A DNA stretch of 5,634 nucleotides from DATFAS01 sp035254305. Lineage in GTDB: Bacteria; Bacillota; Bacilli; Aneurinibacillales; RAOX-1. Positions 1 through 4,759 of this stretch are shown here, in pieces. Both the position numbers and the translations under genes were made by a program. The stretch's first letter is position 1, and the number at the start of each line of letters is the position of its first letter. The notes beneath the pieces were generated by a model. That model made no database searches, had not been told where the DNA came from, and worked only from the letters and a program-made list of their open reading frames with translations. The stretch spans positions 1 to 5,634 of the forward strand of contig DATFAS010000151.1 of NCBI GenBank assembly GCA_035254305.1. Direction: 5' to 3'.

Positions 1-359
1 CTGATGTTGTTAGATTAAAGGGTGGAGCCTGGGAGCCCTGGTATCAATATCTTCCTCCGAAGAATACTTCGCGAGAAGAGCAAGTAAACAAACTACTAAA
101 GAAAAATTTTATTGTTTGCTCGACGGTTATGGTGCGAAAAAATCTACTTGCTAAAACTGGTTTATTTAATGAAAATTATCCTCGTCATCAAGATTACGAT
201 ATGTGGCTACGTATGCTTGCTCATACGAAATTTGGATCCATTAGAGAAGTATTGCTTAAATACCGCTGGCACGATCAAAATATCAGTCGTTCACCAGCCA
301 TCACTCCAATACGTGATCATATGATAGAAGAAGCGAAAAAGCGGTTTGGTCGGATCTAA
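1..359 (+). CDS. Family 2 glycosyltransferase, C-terminal part (5' end outside window)
   Basis: The reading frame is open from base 3, with no stop before TAA at 357-359, so this is the last 118 codons of a gene that begins upstream. The visible part matches the C-terminal half of a GT-A fold, family 2 glycosyltransferase. It has a CSTVMVRK strand (visible residues 39-46), then GLFNE, then QDYDMWLRM (63-71), which is the acidic D-x-D-x-W segment that in this family supplies the catalytic base region. The ending YRWHDQNIS (87-95) is also typical of GT2 enzymes. By family it would transfer a sugar from a nucleotide-sugar donor in the cytoplasm; donor and acceptor cannot be read from this piece. 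The stop codon lies inside the ribosome binding site of the next glycosyltransferase gene, so the two are very probably co-transcribed. The ATG at 129 is internal to the domain and is not a start. Confidence 0.88.
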   Translation, partial: DVVRLKGGAWEPWYQYLPPKNTSREEQVNKLLKKNFIVCSTVMVRKNLLAKTGLFNENYPRHQDYDMWLRMLAHTKFGSIREVLLKYRWHDQNISRSPAITPIRDHMIEEAKKRFGRI

Positions 360-370
360 GGAGTGAAAAT

Positions 371-1261
371 ATGTCAATTCAAAAGAATTATCCACTGGTG
401 TCATTAATCTTCCCAGTTAAAAATGAAGGAGAAAACATTCGGAAAACGATTGATTCCGCCTTCGGTGTGAGGACGGAATATCCTTTTGAGGTTGTCATCG
501 TTGAGGATAAATCGACCGATGGATGCTGTGATTTCATTTCGTCGCATAAAGAAGTAGAGAGAATAATGGTAATTAAGGCGAATGGGATTGGATCAGCCAG
601 CGCACGAAATCTAGGCGCACAGAAGGCTAGAGGTCAATATCTTATTTTTTGTGATGCACATGTTACATTCGAAGATTTGTGGATTGAATATTTACTTGAA
701 CCCATTATTGGGGGTTTAGCAGATATTACAACTCCTGGCATCGCTTCGATGCATAAGCCAAATGTGACAGGATATGGCCAGACTCTAAAAAAAGACTTTA
801 CAGTTCATTGGAATACTGAAAAAAAGAGTGACCCTTTTGCAACTCCCATTGTTTGTTCTTGCTGTATTGCAATGAAAAAGGATACTTTCCAGGATCTTGG
901 CGGGTATGATCAAGGTTTTAAGGTTTGGGGATACAATGATATAGAAATTTCATTAAAAGCATGGCTCTTTGGATACAAATTGTTTGTTCAACCTAAGAGT
1001 AAAATTCTACATTTATTTAGGAAATCCCACCCTTATTCCGTAACCTATAGTGACTTATATTTCAACATGCTAAGAACGGCATATAGCCACCTAAACGAAG
1101 ATAGAATAGAAAAGTGTAAACAGATAGCCAAACATGCTGATATAGCCAGGATTGAGAAAGAAGTTCTAGAAGGCAATATTCTTAAGCAAAGAAAGGCATA
1201 TTTTGCCCGTAGAAAATATGATGACGATTGGTTTATGAATAAATTCGGAATAAAATTCTGA
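371..1261 (+). CDS. Glycosyltransferase family 2 with GalNAc-transferase-type C-terminal motif
   Basis: This is a complete 296-residue GT-A glycosyltransferase. The N-terminus PLVSLIFPVKNEGENI (8-23) and VEDKSTDG (44-51) form the nucleotide-sugar binding half. ARNLGAQKARG (78-88) leads to CDAH (94-97), in the place of the metal-binding DxD/DxH motif. GGYDQGFKVWGYNDIEISLK (177-196) is the Gal/GalNAc-T motif of the Glyco_transf_7C type, and ILHLFRK (212-218) contains H214, the position that in polypeptide GalNAc-transferases is a metal ligand. Unlike animal GalNAc-transferases it has no transmembrane anchor and no ricin-type lectin domain, so it is predicted to be cytosolic. The start is set by TAAGGAG at 357-363, 7 nt before the ATG. 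It sits 11 bp after one glycosyltransferase gene and 18 bp before a CotS-family gene, which suggests a role in spore-surface glycan or glycoprotein synthesis. Donor and acceptor are unknown; the DAH and WGYND motifs are seen, the role is inferred. Confidence 0.88.
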   Translation: MSIQKNYPLVSLIFPVKNEGENIRKTIDSAFGVRTEYPFEVVIVEDKSTDGCCDFISSHKEVERIMVIKANGIGSASARNLGAQKARGQYLIFCDAHVTFEDLWIEYLLEPIIGGLADITTPGIASMHKPNVTGYGQTLKKDFTVHWNTEKKSDPFATPIVCSCCIAMKKDTFQDLGGYDQGFKVWGYNDIEISLKAWLFGYKLFVQPKSKILHLFRKSHPYSVTYSDLYFNMLRTAYSHLNEDRIEKCKQIAKHADIARIEKEVLEGNILKQRKAYFARRKYDDDWFMNKFGIKF

Positions 1262-1279
1262 AATGAAAGGAGCATAACG

Positions 1280-2263
1280 ATGAGCTTTGACTGTAGCCAA
1301 TTAGTTAAAGATCACTACGGTTTAAAGGCAAGTAGTTATGTTCCTATTAGAATGAATAAGAGAACGGTTTTATATAGAGTCGATACTCCTGAAGGGAAGT
1401 ATATTTTAAAGAGCTTTTATGTTCATGAACCTCGATTACAATTTATCCTTGAGGCAGAGAGATATTTAAGAAAAAAAGGGATAAAGATCCCTGCTGTCAT
1501 CCCCACCACGAATAAGCGTTTATATATTCAACTAAATGGTCGTTTTTTCGTATTACAGCAGTATATAAATGCCCAACCGTATAAGTTGTCGAAGGAATAC
1601 AATATGAATGGTTTGTTTAAATTGTTGGGGAAGATCCATTTTTCATCGTTAGGATTTCAACCCTCTATGGCTAATGTTCAGTTTGGAGTTAGTAGATGGG
1701 AATTGGAATATGAACAAGTTCTGCATGAATTGGATAAGTGGAAAATTGAAAACAGGAAAAGTGATTGTGAAAAGAAAAAAATACTTATGGAGTCGATGGA
1801 TTTTTTCTTTAAAGCAGGTAGGGCCGTAAAACGAAGATTAGATTCCTTGCCTTCCTATATACAGTGGAAAAGTAAACATCTCACTAAGCAGTTTCTTTGC
1901 CATAGGGATTTTCATATAGGTAATTTATTATATAGAAAACCAGATATCTATGTGATAGACTGGGAATTTGTAAAATATGATCTCCCTTCTAGGGATATCG
2001 ATTATCTTATAACCAACATGTTTGATCATGATAAAAGATGGGATCCAAAGCAATTTAAGACGGTTTTCAATCAATATCTCAAAGAAAATCCTTTGACACC
2101 AGAGCAGCAGAAGCTTATTTTTATGGGCCTTTCCTTTCCTCATGAATTTCACCGTTTCTTAAAAAGAAAATATTATTTGCGAATGACTGTTCCGGAAATA
2201 CAAGGATTCACTCATACACAACGCTGTAAGATTGAGTGGATGCAAGAGGAGAGGAATTTGTAA
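1280..2263 (+). CDS. CotS family spore coat protein (APH/kinase fold)
   Basis: This 327-residue protein belongs to the CotS/YsxE/YutH group, which has an aminoglycoside-phosphotransferase/choline-kinase-like fold. YILKSF (41-46) carries K44, the likely ATP-binding lysine, and EAERYL (58-63) is the helix that would pair with it. LCHRDFHIGN (206-215) is the catalytic loop with D210 and N215, and YVIDWEF (224-230) holds the metal-binding D227. All key kinase-like residues are therefore present, so activity is possible, although family members are mostly known as spore coat components with undefined substrates. The length is normal for the family. The ATG at 1280 follows GAAAGGAG (1265-1272) by 7 nt. 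It is the last gene of the glycosyltransferase operon and is followed by a terminator-like hairpin. In Bacillus subtilis cotS also lies with a glycosyltransferase gene (cotSA), so coat assembly or glycosylation is the inferred setting. The exact paralogue cannot be decided, so no symbol is given. Confidence 0.88.
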   Translation: MSFDCSQLVKDHYGLKASSYVPIRMNKRTVLYRVDTPEGKYILKSFYVHEPRLQFILEAERYLRKKGIKIPAVIPTTNKRLYIQLNGRFFVLQQYINAQPYKLSKEYNMNGLFKLLGKIHFSSLGFQPSMANVQFGVSRWELEYEQVLHELDKWKIENRKSDCEKKKILMESMDFFFKAGRAVKRRLDSLPSYIQWKSKHLTKQFLCHRDFHIGNLLYRKPDIYVIDWEFVKYDLPSRDIDYLITNMFDHDKRWDPKQFKTVFNQYLKENPLTPEQQKLIFMGLSFPHEFHRFLKRKYYLRMTVPEIQGFTHTQRCKIEWMQEERNL

Positions 2264-2275
2264 TTAGGTACTGCG

Positions 2276-2317
2276 CCCTTTGAATCATTAAAATGATTGG
2301 AAGGGTTCCTTTTGTTG
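2276..2317 (+). terminator. Intrinsic terminator after the glycosyltransferase-cotS operon
   Basis: CCCTTTGAATCAT at 2276-2288 pairs with ATGATTGGAAGGG at 2293-2305 around a TAAA loop, with one G-U pair and one G-G mismatch. A T-rich stretch (TTCCTTTTGTTG, 2306-2317) follows. It begins 12 bp after the CotS stop codon, which fits the end of the operon. The stem is only moderately GC-rich and the T-tract is interrupted, so termination may be incomplete. Confidence 0.7.
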
Positions 2318-2328
2318 TAGAAGGACTT

Positions 2329-2356
2329 TTGATTTAAATTTATACAGCTTTATGAT
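2329..2356 (+). promoter_or_regulatory. Candidate sigma-A-type promoter for ppnP
   Basis: TTGATT (2329-2334) and TATGAT (2351-2356) are separated by 16 bp. They match 4 of 6 and 5 of 6 bases of the vegetative consensus. The predicted start point is near 2363, giving a leader of about 28 nt. The site lies between the upstream terminator and the next gene, where a new promoter would be expected. It was found by eye. Confidence 0.5.
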
Positions 2357-2374
2357 AAATTAAGAAAATAACTC

Positions 2375-2381
2375 GAAAGGA
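2375..2381 (+). promoter_or_regulatory. Ribosome binding site that decides the ppnP start
   Basis: GAAAGGA lies 9 nt before TTG 2391 but only 3 nt before ATG 2385, and it directly abuts TTG 2382. Normal spacing therefore favours the TTG at 2391, even though an ATG is available two codons upstream. Confidence 0.55.
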
Positions 2382-2390
2382 TTGATGATT

Positions 2391-2705
2391 TTGTCACAGT
2401 TTACAAATGTTAATATTATCAAAGAAGCGAATGTTTATTTTGAAGGGAAAGTAACAAGCAGGACTGTTGTTTTTCAAGATGGAACGAAAAAGACATTAGG
2501 CATTATGCTCCCTGGTGAATATGAATTTTCTACTTCTCAGAAGGAAGAAATGGAGATTCTTGCAGGTAAGCTGGAGTACAAATTAAAGGATCAAGACTGG
2601 AAAACAATTGATAATCAAGGAGTTTTCTTCGTGCCTGCTAACGAAAGTTTTTCATTAAAAGTACATACTGTGGCTGATTATTGCTGCTCTTATCATAATG
2701 AATAA
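2391..2705 (+). CDS. ppnP: Pyrimidine/purine nucleoside phosphorylase PpnP (DUF1255 cupin)
   Basis: This small single-domain cupin-like protein is about 104 residues from the chosen start and belongs to the PpnP (formerly YaiE/DUF1255) family. By family it phosphorolyses many nucleosides, such as uridine, cytidine, adenosine, guanosine and inosine, to the free base and ribose 1-phosphate, so it acts in cytoplasmic nucleoside salvage. Diagnostic segments, counted from TTG 2391, are ANVYFEGKVTSR (residues 12-23), LGIMLPGEYEFST (36-48), EEMEILAGKLEY (52-63), the VFFVPANESFSLKV stretch near 79-92, and the C-terminal DYCCSY. Start choice: TTG 2391 gives an N-terminus MSQFTNV like Firmicute homologues as I recall them, and has proper ribosome-binding-site spacing. 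ATG 2385 and TTG 2382 in the same frame would add 2 or 3 residues. The gene appears to have its own promoter. No purine or pyrimidine pathway gene is beside it, so the function rests on family membership alone. Confidence 0.9.
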   Translation: MSQFTNVNIIKEANVYFEGKVTSRTVVFQDGTKKTLGIMLPGEYEFSTSQKEEMEILAGKLEYKLKDQDWKTIDNQGVFFVPANESFSLKVHTVADYCCSYHNE

Positions 2706-2787
2706 TCTATTTTTTGGTTATAGACTGGGATTTATGAGCTCATTATGTTAATAATAATTTAAAAAGTAGTAGAAGGGGCAAAAACCT

Positions 2788-3078
2788 ATGTCACATGAAG
2801 AAATGATGCGGAATATGGCTTTAGCGGAGGATAAAAGGGATTTTCTTAATGTTTTAGAGCAACGCTTCGGTGCTGTTCCAGATGATATTGTAAAGAAAAT
2901 AGAAGCGATCACTGAGCTTGATGTTATGGATCGTCTATTCCTTGTTGCTGTGAATGCTGCAAGTTGGGATATATTTGTGACTGAGCTGAATGAAGGCAAG
3001 GATTCGTTCAAAATCATCGGAGAAAACTTTAACCCACTTGCTAAGGTTCAAGAGAAAAAAGAAAATAAAGCAGATTAA
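2788..3078 (+). CDS. Small protein resembling the DUF4351-like tail of Rpn/PD-(D/E)XK transposase-family proteins
   Basis: The gene encodes 96 residues, starting at ATG 2788 with AGAAGGGG (2771-2778) 9 nt upstream, so it looks like a genuinely translated gene. It is rich in charged residues, has no signal peptide or membrane segment, and is probably a cytosolic, mostly helical protein. Residues 17-67 contain FLNVLEQRFGAVPDDIVKKI, then an acidic ITELDVMDRL and the end AVNAASWDIFVTEL. This R-F-G-x-[VI]-P pattern followed by helices and a small-residue S-x-x-x-F segment recalls the C-terminal DUF4351-type helical region of Rpn (recombination-promoting nuclease/putative transposase) proteins. The catalytic PD-(D/E)XK domain that normally precedes it is absent: upstream DNA is short, AT-rich and non-coding. 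The 18 residues after position 78 are low-complexity and Lys/Glu-rich. It may be a stand-alone family or a reduced remnant. Function is unknown. It lies 82 bp after ppnP with no clear terminator between, so read-through expression is possible; a weak TAGACT/TATGTT pair (2721-2749) could be its own promoter. Confidence 0.75.
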   Translation: MSHEEMMRNMALAEDKRDFLNVLEQRFGAVPDDIVKKIEAITELDVMDRLFLVAVNAASWDIFVTELNEGKDSFKIIGENFNPLAKVQEKKENKAD

Positions 3079-3083
3079 AAATT

Positions 3084-3112
3084 AAAAAGGAGAGAATCGT
3101 TCTCTCCTTTTT
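3084..3112. terminator. Bidirectional intrinsic terminator between convergent genes
   Basis: AAAAAGGAGAGAA (3084-3096) and TTCTCTCCTTTTT (3100-3112) form a perfect 13-bp inverted repeat around a TCG loop. The flanking A and T runs give a U-tract in either direction. It lies between the stop of the 96-residue protein (3078) and the stop of thrC (3121), so one hairpin can end transcription from both sides. Confidence 0.93.
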
Positions 3113-3120
3113 GCATTCAT

Positions 3121-4512
3121 TTAGATTCTAAAAAAATTCTCAAGCCGACGAACAATTTCGTCCTTGCCATCAACAATTTCCTGATACTGTGGTTTATCGA
3201 AAAGCTGATTAATCTGATCAGGATAGCTTTGGTTGATATGGCAGCGTTCAATTGATTCATTGAATTTAGCTGGATGGGCAGTTGCAAGGGTTATACATAC
3301 CTCATCTTGGTCATTACATTTCTCATAAGCGGCAACTCCACAAGAAGTATGAGGATCTAGCAGATAATTATATTCACCGTAGTATTTGCTGATCATGTGT
3401 AAGCATTCGTCACCTAAAACTCCATGTGCAGCAAAATCCTCTTGGACCTTTTGTAGGTTTTCCTTGCTAATCTCAATTTTTCCTTCGGTTTTGAATTGGT
3501 CCATTAGGGCAGAAACGATCTTTGGATCTTCACCTTGTAAATAGTAGAGATAGCGTTCAAAGTTACTAGCTACTTGGATATCCATAGAAGGACTATAAGT
3601 GCTATGGAATTGTCCAGGCAGATACACCCCTTCTTGGATAAATCGTTCTAAAATATTGTTCTCATTAGTAGCTAATACGAGCTTATGGATTGGAAGTCCC
3701 ATTCTCTTAGCAAGATACCCAGCAAAAATATCTCCAAAATTTCCGGTTGGAACACTAAAGTTAATCTTCTTTCCTTCTGTCTGCTTGGAAACTTGGAAAT
3801 AGGCATAGAAATAATAAGCGATCTGGGCTAAGATGCGAGCAAAATTGATTGAGTTTATAGCACGCAGATGGTATTTCGTCTTGAAATCTAGATCTGCAAA
3901 TAATTCCTTAATGATTCTCTGGCAATCATCGAATGTTCCTTCAACGGATAAATTCAATACATTCTTGTCATTAATGGTCGTCATTTGTAATTCCTGAACC
4001 TTACTAACCTTCTGGTGAGGGTGCAGAATACAGATACGAATTCCTTCTTTAGATCTTACTCCCTCAATAGCAGAAGCGCCTGTATCTCCAGAAGTTGCTC
4101 CAAGAATCTGAATAATTTTGTTTTGCTTCTTGGAAATATAAGCATAAAGATTCCCTAAAAACTGTAGGGCAACATCTTTAAATGCAAAGGTTGGGCCGTG
4201 GAAAAGTTCGAGAATAAACAACTGATCATTGATCTTACGAACAGGCGTAACTTCAGGATCTCTGAAGGTAGAGTAGCTTTGATGAATGAGCTCCTTTAGG
4301 TCAGCTTCAGGAATTTCGCCTTCAATATAATAAGAGAAAATTTCATAGGCTAATTCTTGATAAGAAAGCTTCTCTAATTCCTTTAGTTTTGCTTGGGGGA
4401 TTTGCGGAATTTTATTTGGAATTAATAATCCTCCATCATCTGCTAGTCCCATTAAGACCGCATCGATAAATCCAATCTCGCTAACATTTCCTCGTGTACT
4501 TATGAATTTCAT
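3121..4512 (-). CDS. thrC: Threonine synthase (long form, PLP-dependent)
   Basis: This is a complete 463-residue threonine synthase. It converts O-phospho-L-homoserine and water to L-threonine and phosphate, the last step of threonine synthesis, in the cytoplasm. The N-terminus MKFISTRG and ADDGGLLIP (24-32) are typical of the family. ELFHGPTFAFKD (102-113) holds K112, the lysine expected to bind PLP. GATSGDTGASA (138-148) and NSINFARILAQ (220-230) belong to the active-site core, VPTGNFGDIFAG (254-265) is the PLP-phosphate loop, and SPSMDIQVASNFER (307-320) and ATAHPAKF (410-417) are late conserved blocks. Length and motifs fit the longer class seen in E. coli, yeast and many clostridia, rather than the roughly 350-residue B. 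subtilis type. The ATG at 4512 is preceded on the minus strand by AAGAGGAG (complement of 4525-4532) at 12 nt, a slightly long spacing. It appears monocistronic, with an extended -10 promoter and a shared terminator. Neither hom nor thrB is visible. Confidence 0.96.
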   Translation of the reverse strand: MKFISTRGNVSEIGFIDAVLMGLADDGGLLIPNKIPQIPQAKLKELEKLSYQELAYEIFSYYIEGEIPEADLKELIHQSYSTFRDPEVTPVRKINDQLFILELFHGPTFAFKDVALQFLGNLYAYISKKQNKIIQILGATSGDTGASAIEGVRSKEGIRICILHPHQKVSKVQELQMTTINDKNVLNLSVEGTFDDCQRIIKELFADLDFKTKYHLRAINSINFARILAQIAYYFYAYFQVSKQTEGKKINFSVPTGNFGDIFAGYLAKRMGLPIHKLVLATNENNILERFIQEGVYLPGQFHSTYSPSMDIQVASNFERYLYYLQGEDPKIVSALMDQFKTEGKIEISKENLQKVQEDFAAHGVLGDECLHMISKYYGEYNYLLDPHTSCGVAAYEKCNDQDEVCITLATAHPAKFNESIERCHINQSYPDQINQLFDKPQYQEIVDGKDEIVRRLENFFRI

Positions 4513-4547
4513 AGTTATGATTGTCTCCTCTTGTGAATAGTAACCTT

Positions 4548-4556
4548 ATTATATCA
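4548..4556 (-). promoter_or_regulatory. Extended -10 promoter of thrC
   Basis: Read on the minus strand this site is TGATATAAT, a perfect TGnTATAAT extended -10 element with the consensus TATAAT at 4553-4548. There is no good -35 hexamer at the usual distance (AGATAC at 17 bp), which is common for extended -10 promoters. The predicted start point near 4541 leaves a leader of about 28 nt before the ATG. Confidence 0.75.
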
Positions 4557-4603
4557 AAAAATGACATGTAGTATCTCTAAATAGTTGGATGGTAGCAGTT
4601 TTT

Positions 4604-4634
4604 TTGACATTTAGAAATTAAAAAGCTGTATAAC
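4604..4634 (+). promoter_or_regulatory. Candidate sigma-A promoter for the rRNA methyltransferase gene
   Basis: A perfect -35 hexamer TTGACA (4604-4609) is followed, after 19 bp, by TATAAC (4629-4634), which matches 5 of 6 bases. The spacer is longer than the ideal 17 bp, so strength is uncertain. The predicted start point is near 4641, giving an untranslated leader of about 120 nt before TTG 4760. It diverges from the thrC promoter, whose -10 lies about 50 bp away. Confidence 0.6.
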
Positions 4635-4638
4635 AATG

Positions 4639-4659
4639 TCTAATTATTGATTAATTAGA
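4639..4659. repeat. Palindrome over the predicted transcription start (possible operator)
   Basis: TCTAATTA (4639-4646) and TAATTAGA (4652-4659) form a perfect 8-bp inverted repeat with a 5-base TTGAT centre. It starts 4 bp after the -10 hexamer of the rightward promoter. That position suits a repressor operator, but it is very AT-rich and could arise by chance. It could alternatively form a weak hairpin at the 5' end of the mRNA. Confidence 0.4.
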
Positions 4660-4671
4660 TAACATCACAAG

Positions 4672-4713
4672 CCCTAACTTTTCCTTGCTATTCTGTTTAA
4701 TGGTGGGTTAGGG
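4672..4713. repeat. Inverted repeat in the leader of the methyltransferase gene
   Basis: CCCTAAC (4672-4678) is the exact reverse complement of GTTAGGG (4707-4713), with 28 bases between. In RNA it would make a 7-bp stem with a large loop. No T-run follows it, so it is not an intrinsic terminator. I do not recognise it as a known riboswitch or protein leader. Its GC-rich arms stand out in the AT-rich 247-bp intergenic region (4513-4759). Confidence 0.4.
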
Positions 4714-4737
4714 TAATAATACATATTAGATGAATTT

Positions 4738-4750
4738 AGAGGATAAGGGA
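4738..4750 (+). promoter_or_regulatory. Double ribosome binding site before the TTG start at 4760
   Basis: AGAGGA (4738-4743) lies 6 nt before an ATG at 4750, and AAGGGA (4745-4750) lies 9 nt before TTG 4760. The first would serve a five-codon ORF (ATG 4750 to TAG 4765-4767, encoding MIRFE). The second fits the methyltransferase start. The main gene's frame is closed by TGA at 4751-4753, so its start must be at 4760 or later. Confidence 0.5.
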
Positions 4751-4759
4751 TGATCCGTT

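Noticed and set aside
112..324. 70-codon plus-strand ORF in another frame
   Set aside because: It lies wholly inside the glycosyltransferase reading frame and its translation shows no recognisable domain.
129..359. ATG 129 as the start of a small separate gene
   Set aside because: The frame is open from base 3 and the upstream residues (GGAWEPWYQYLPP, then VCST) continue the same glycosyltransferase domain; no ribosome binding site fits.
1045..1275. Minus-strand 76-codon ORF
   Set aside because: It is antisense to the second glycosyltransferase gene, without a ribosome binding site or any domain pattern.
1928..2152. Minus-strand 74-codon ORF
   Set aside because: It is a shadow of the CotS-family gene, opposite its catalytic region.
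2734..2743. Palindrome ATGAGCTCAT between ppnP and the next gene
   Set aside because: It is only 10 bp, has no loop and no T-run, and is not clearly tied to a promoter; it is probably chance.
2748..3017. Minus-strand 89-codon ORF
   Set aside because: It is antisense to the 96-residue gene, which has the good ribosome binding site; the Ser-rich translation is typical of a shadow.
3599..3802. Plus-strand 67-codon ORF
   Set aside because: It lies inside thrC on the opposite strand and has no family resemblance.
4513..4759. T-box or other riboswitch in the thrC/methyltransferase divergent region
   Set aside because: The thrC leader is too short, and the rightward leader lacks a T-box sequence or a terminator hairpin with a T-run.
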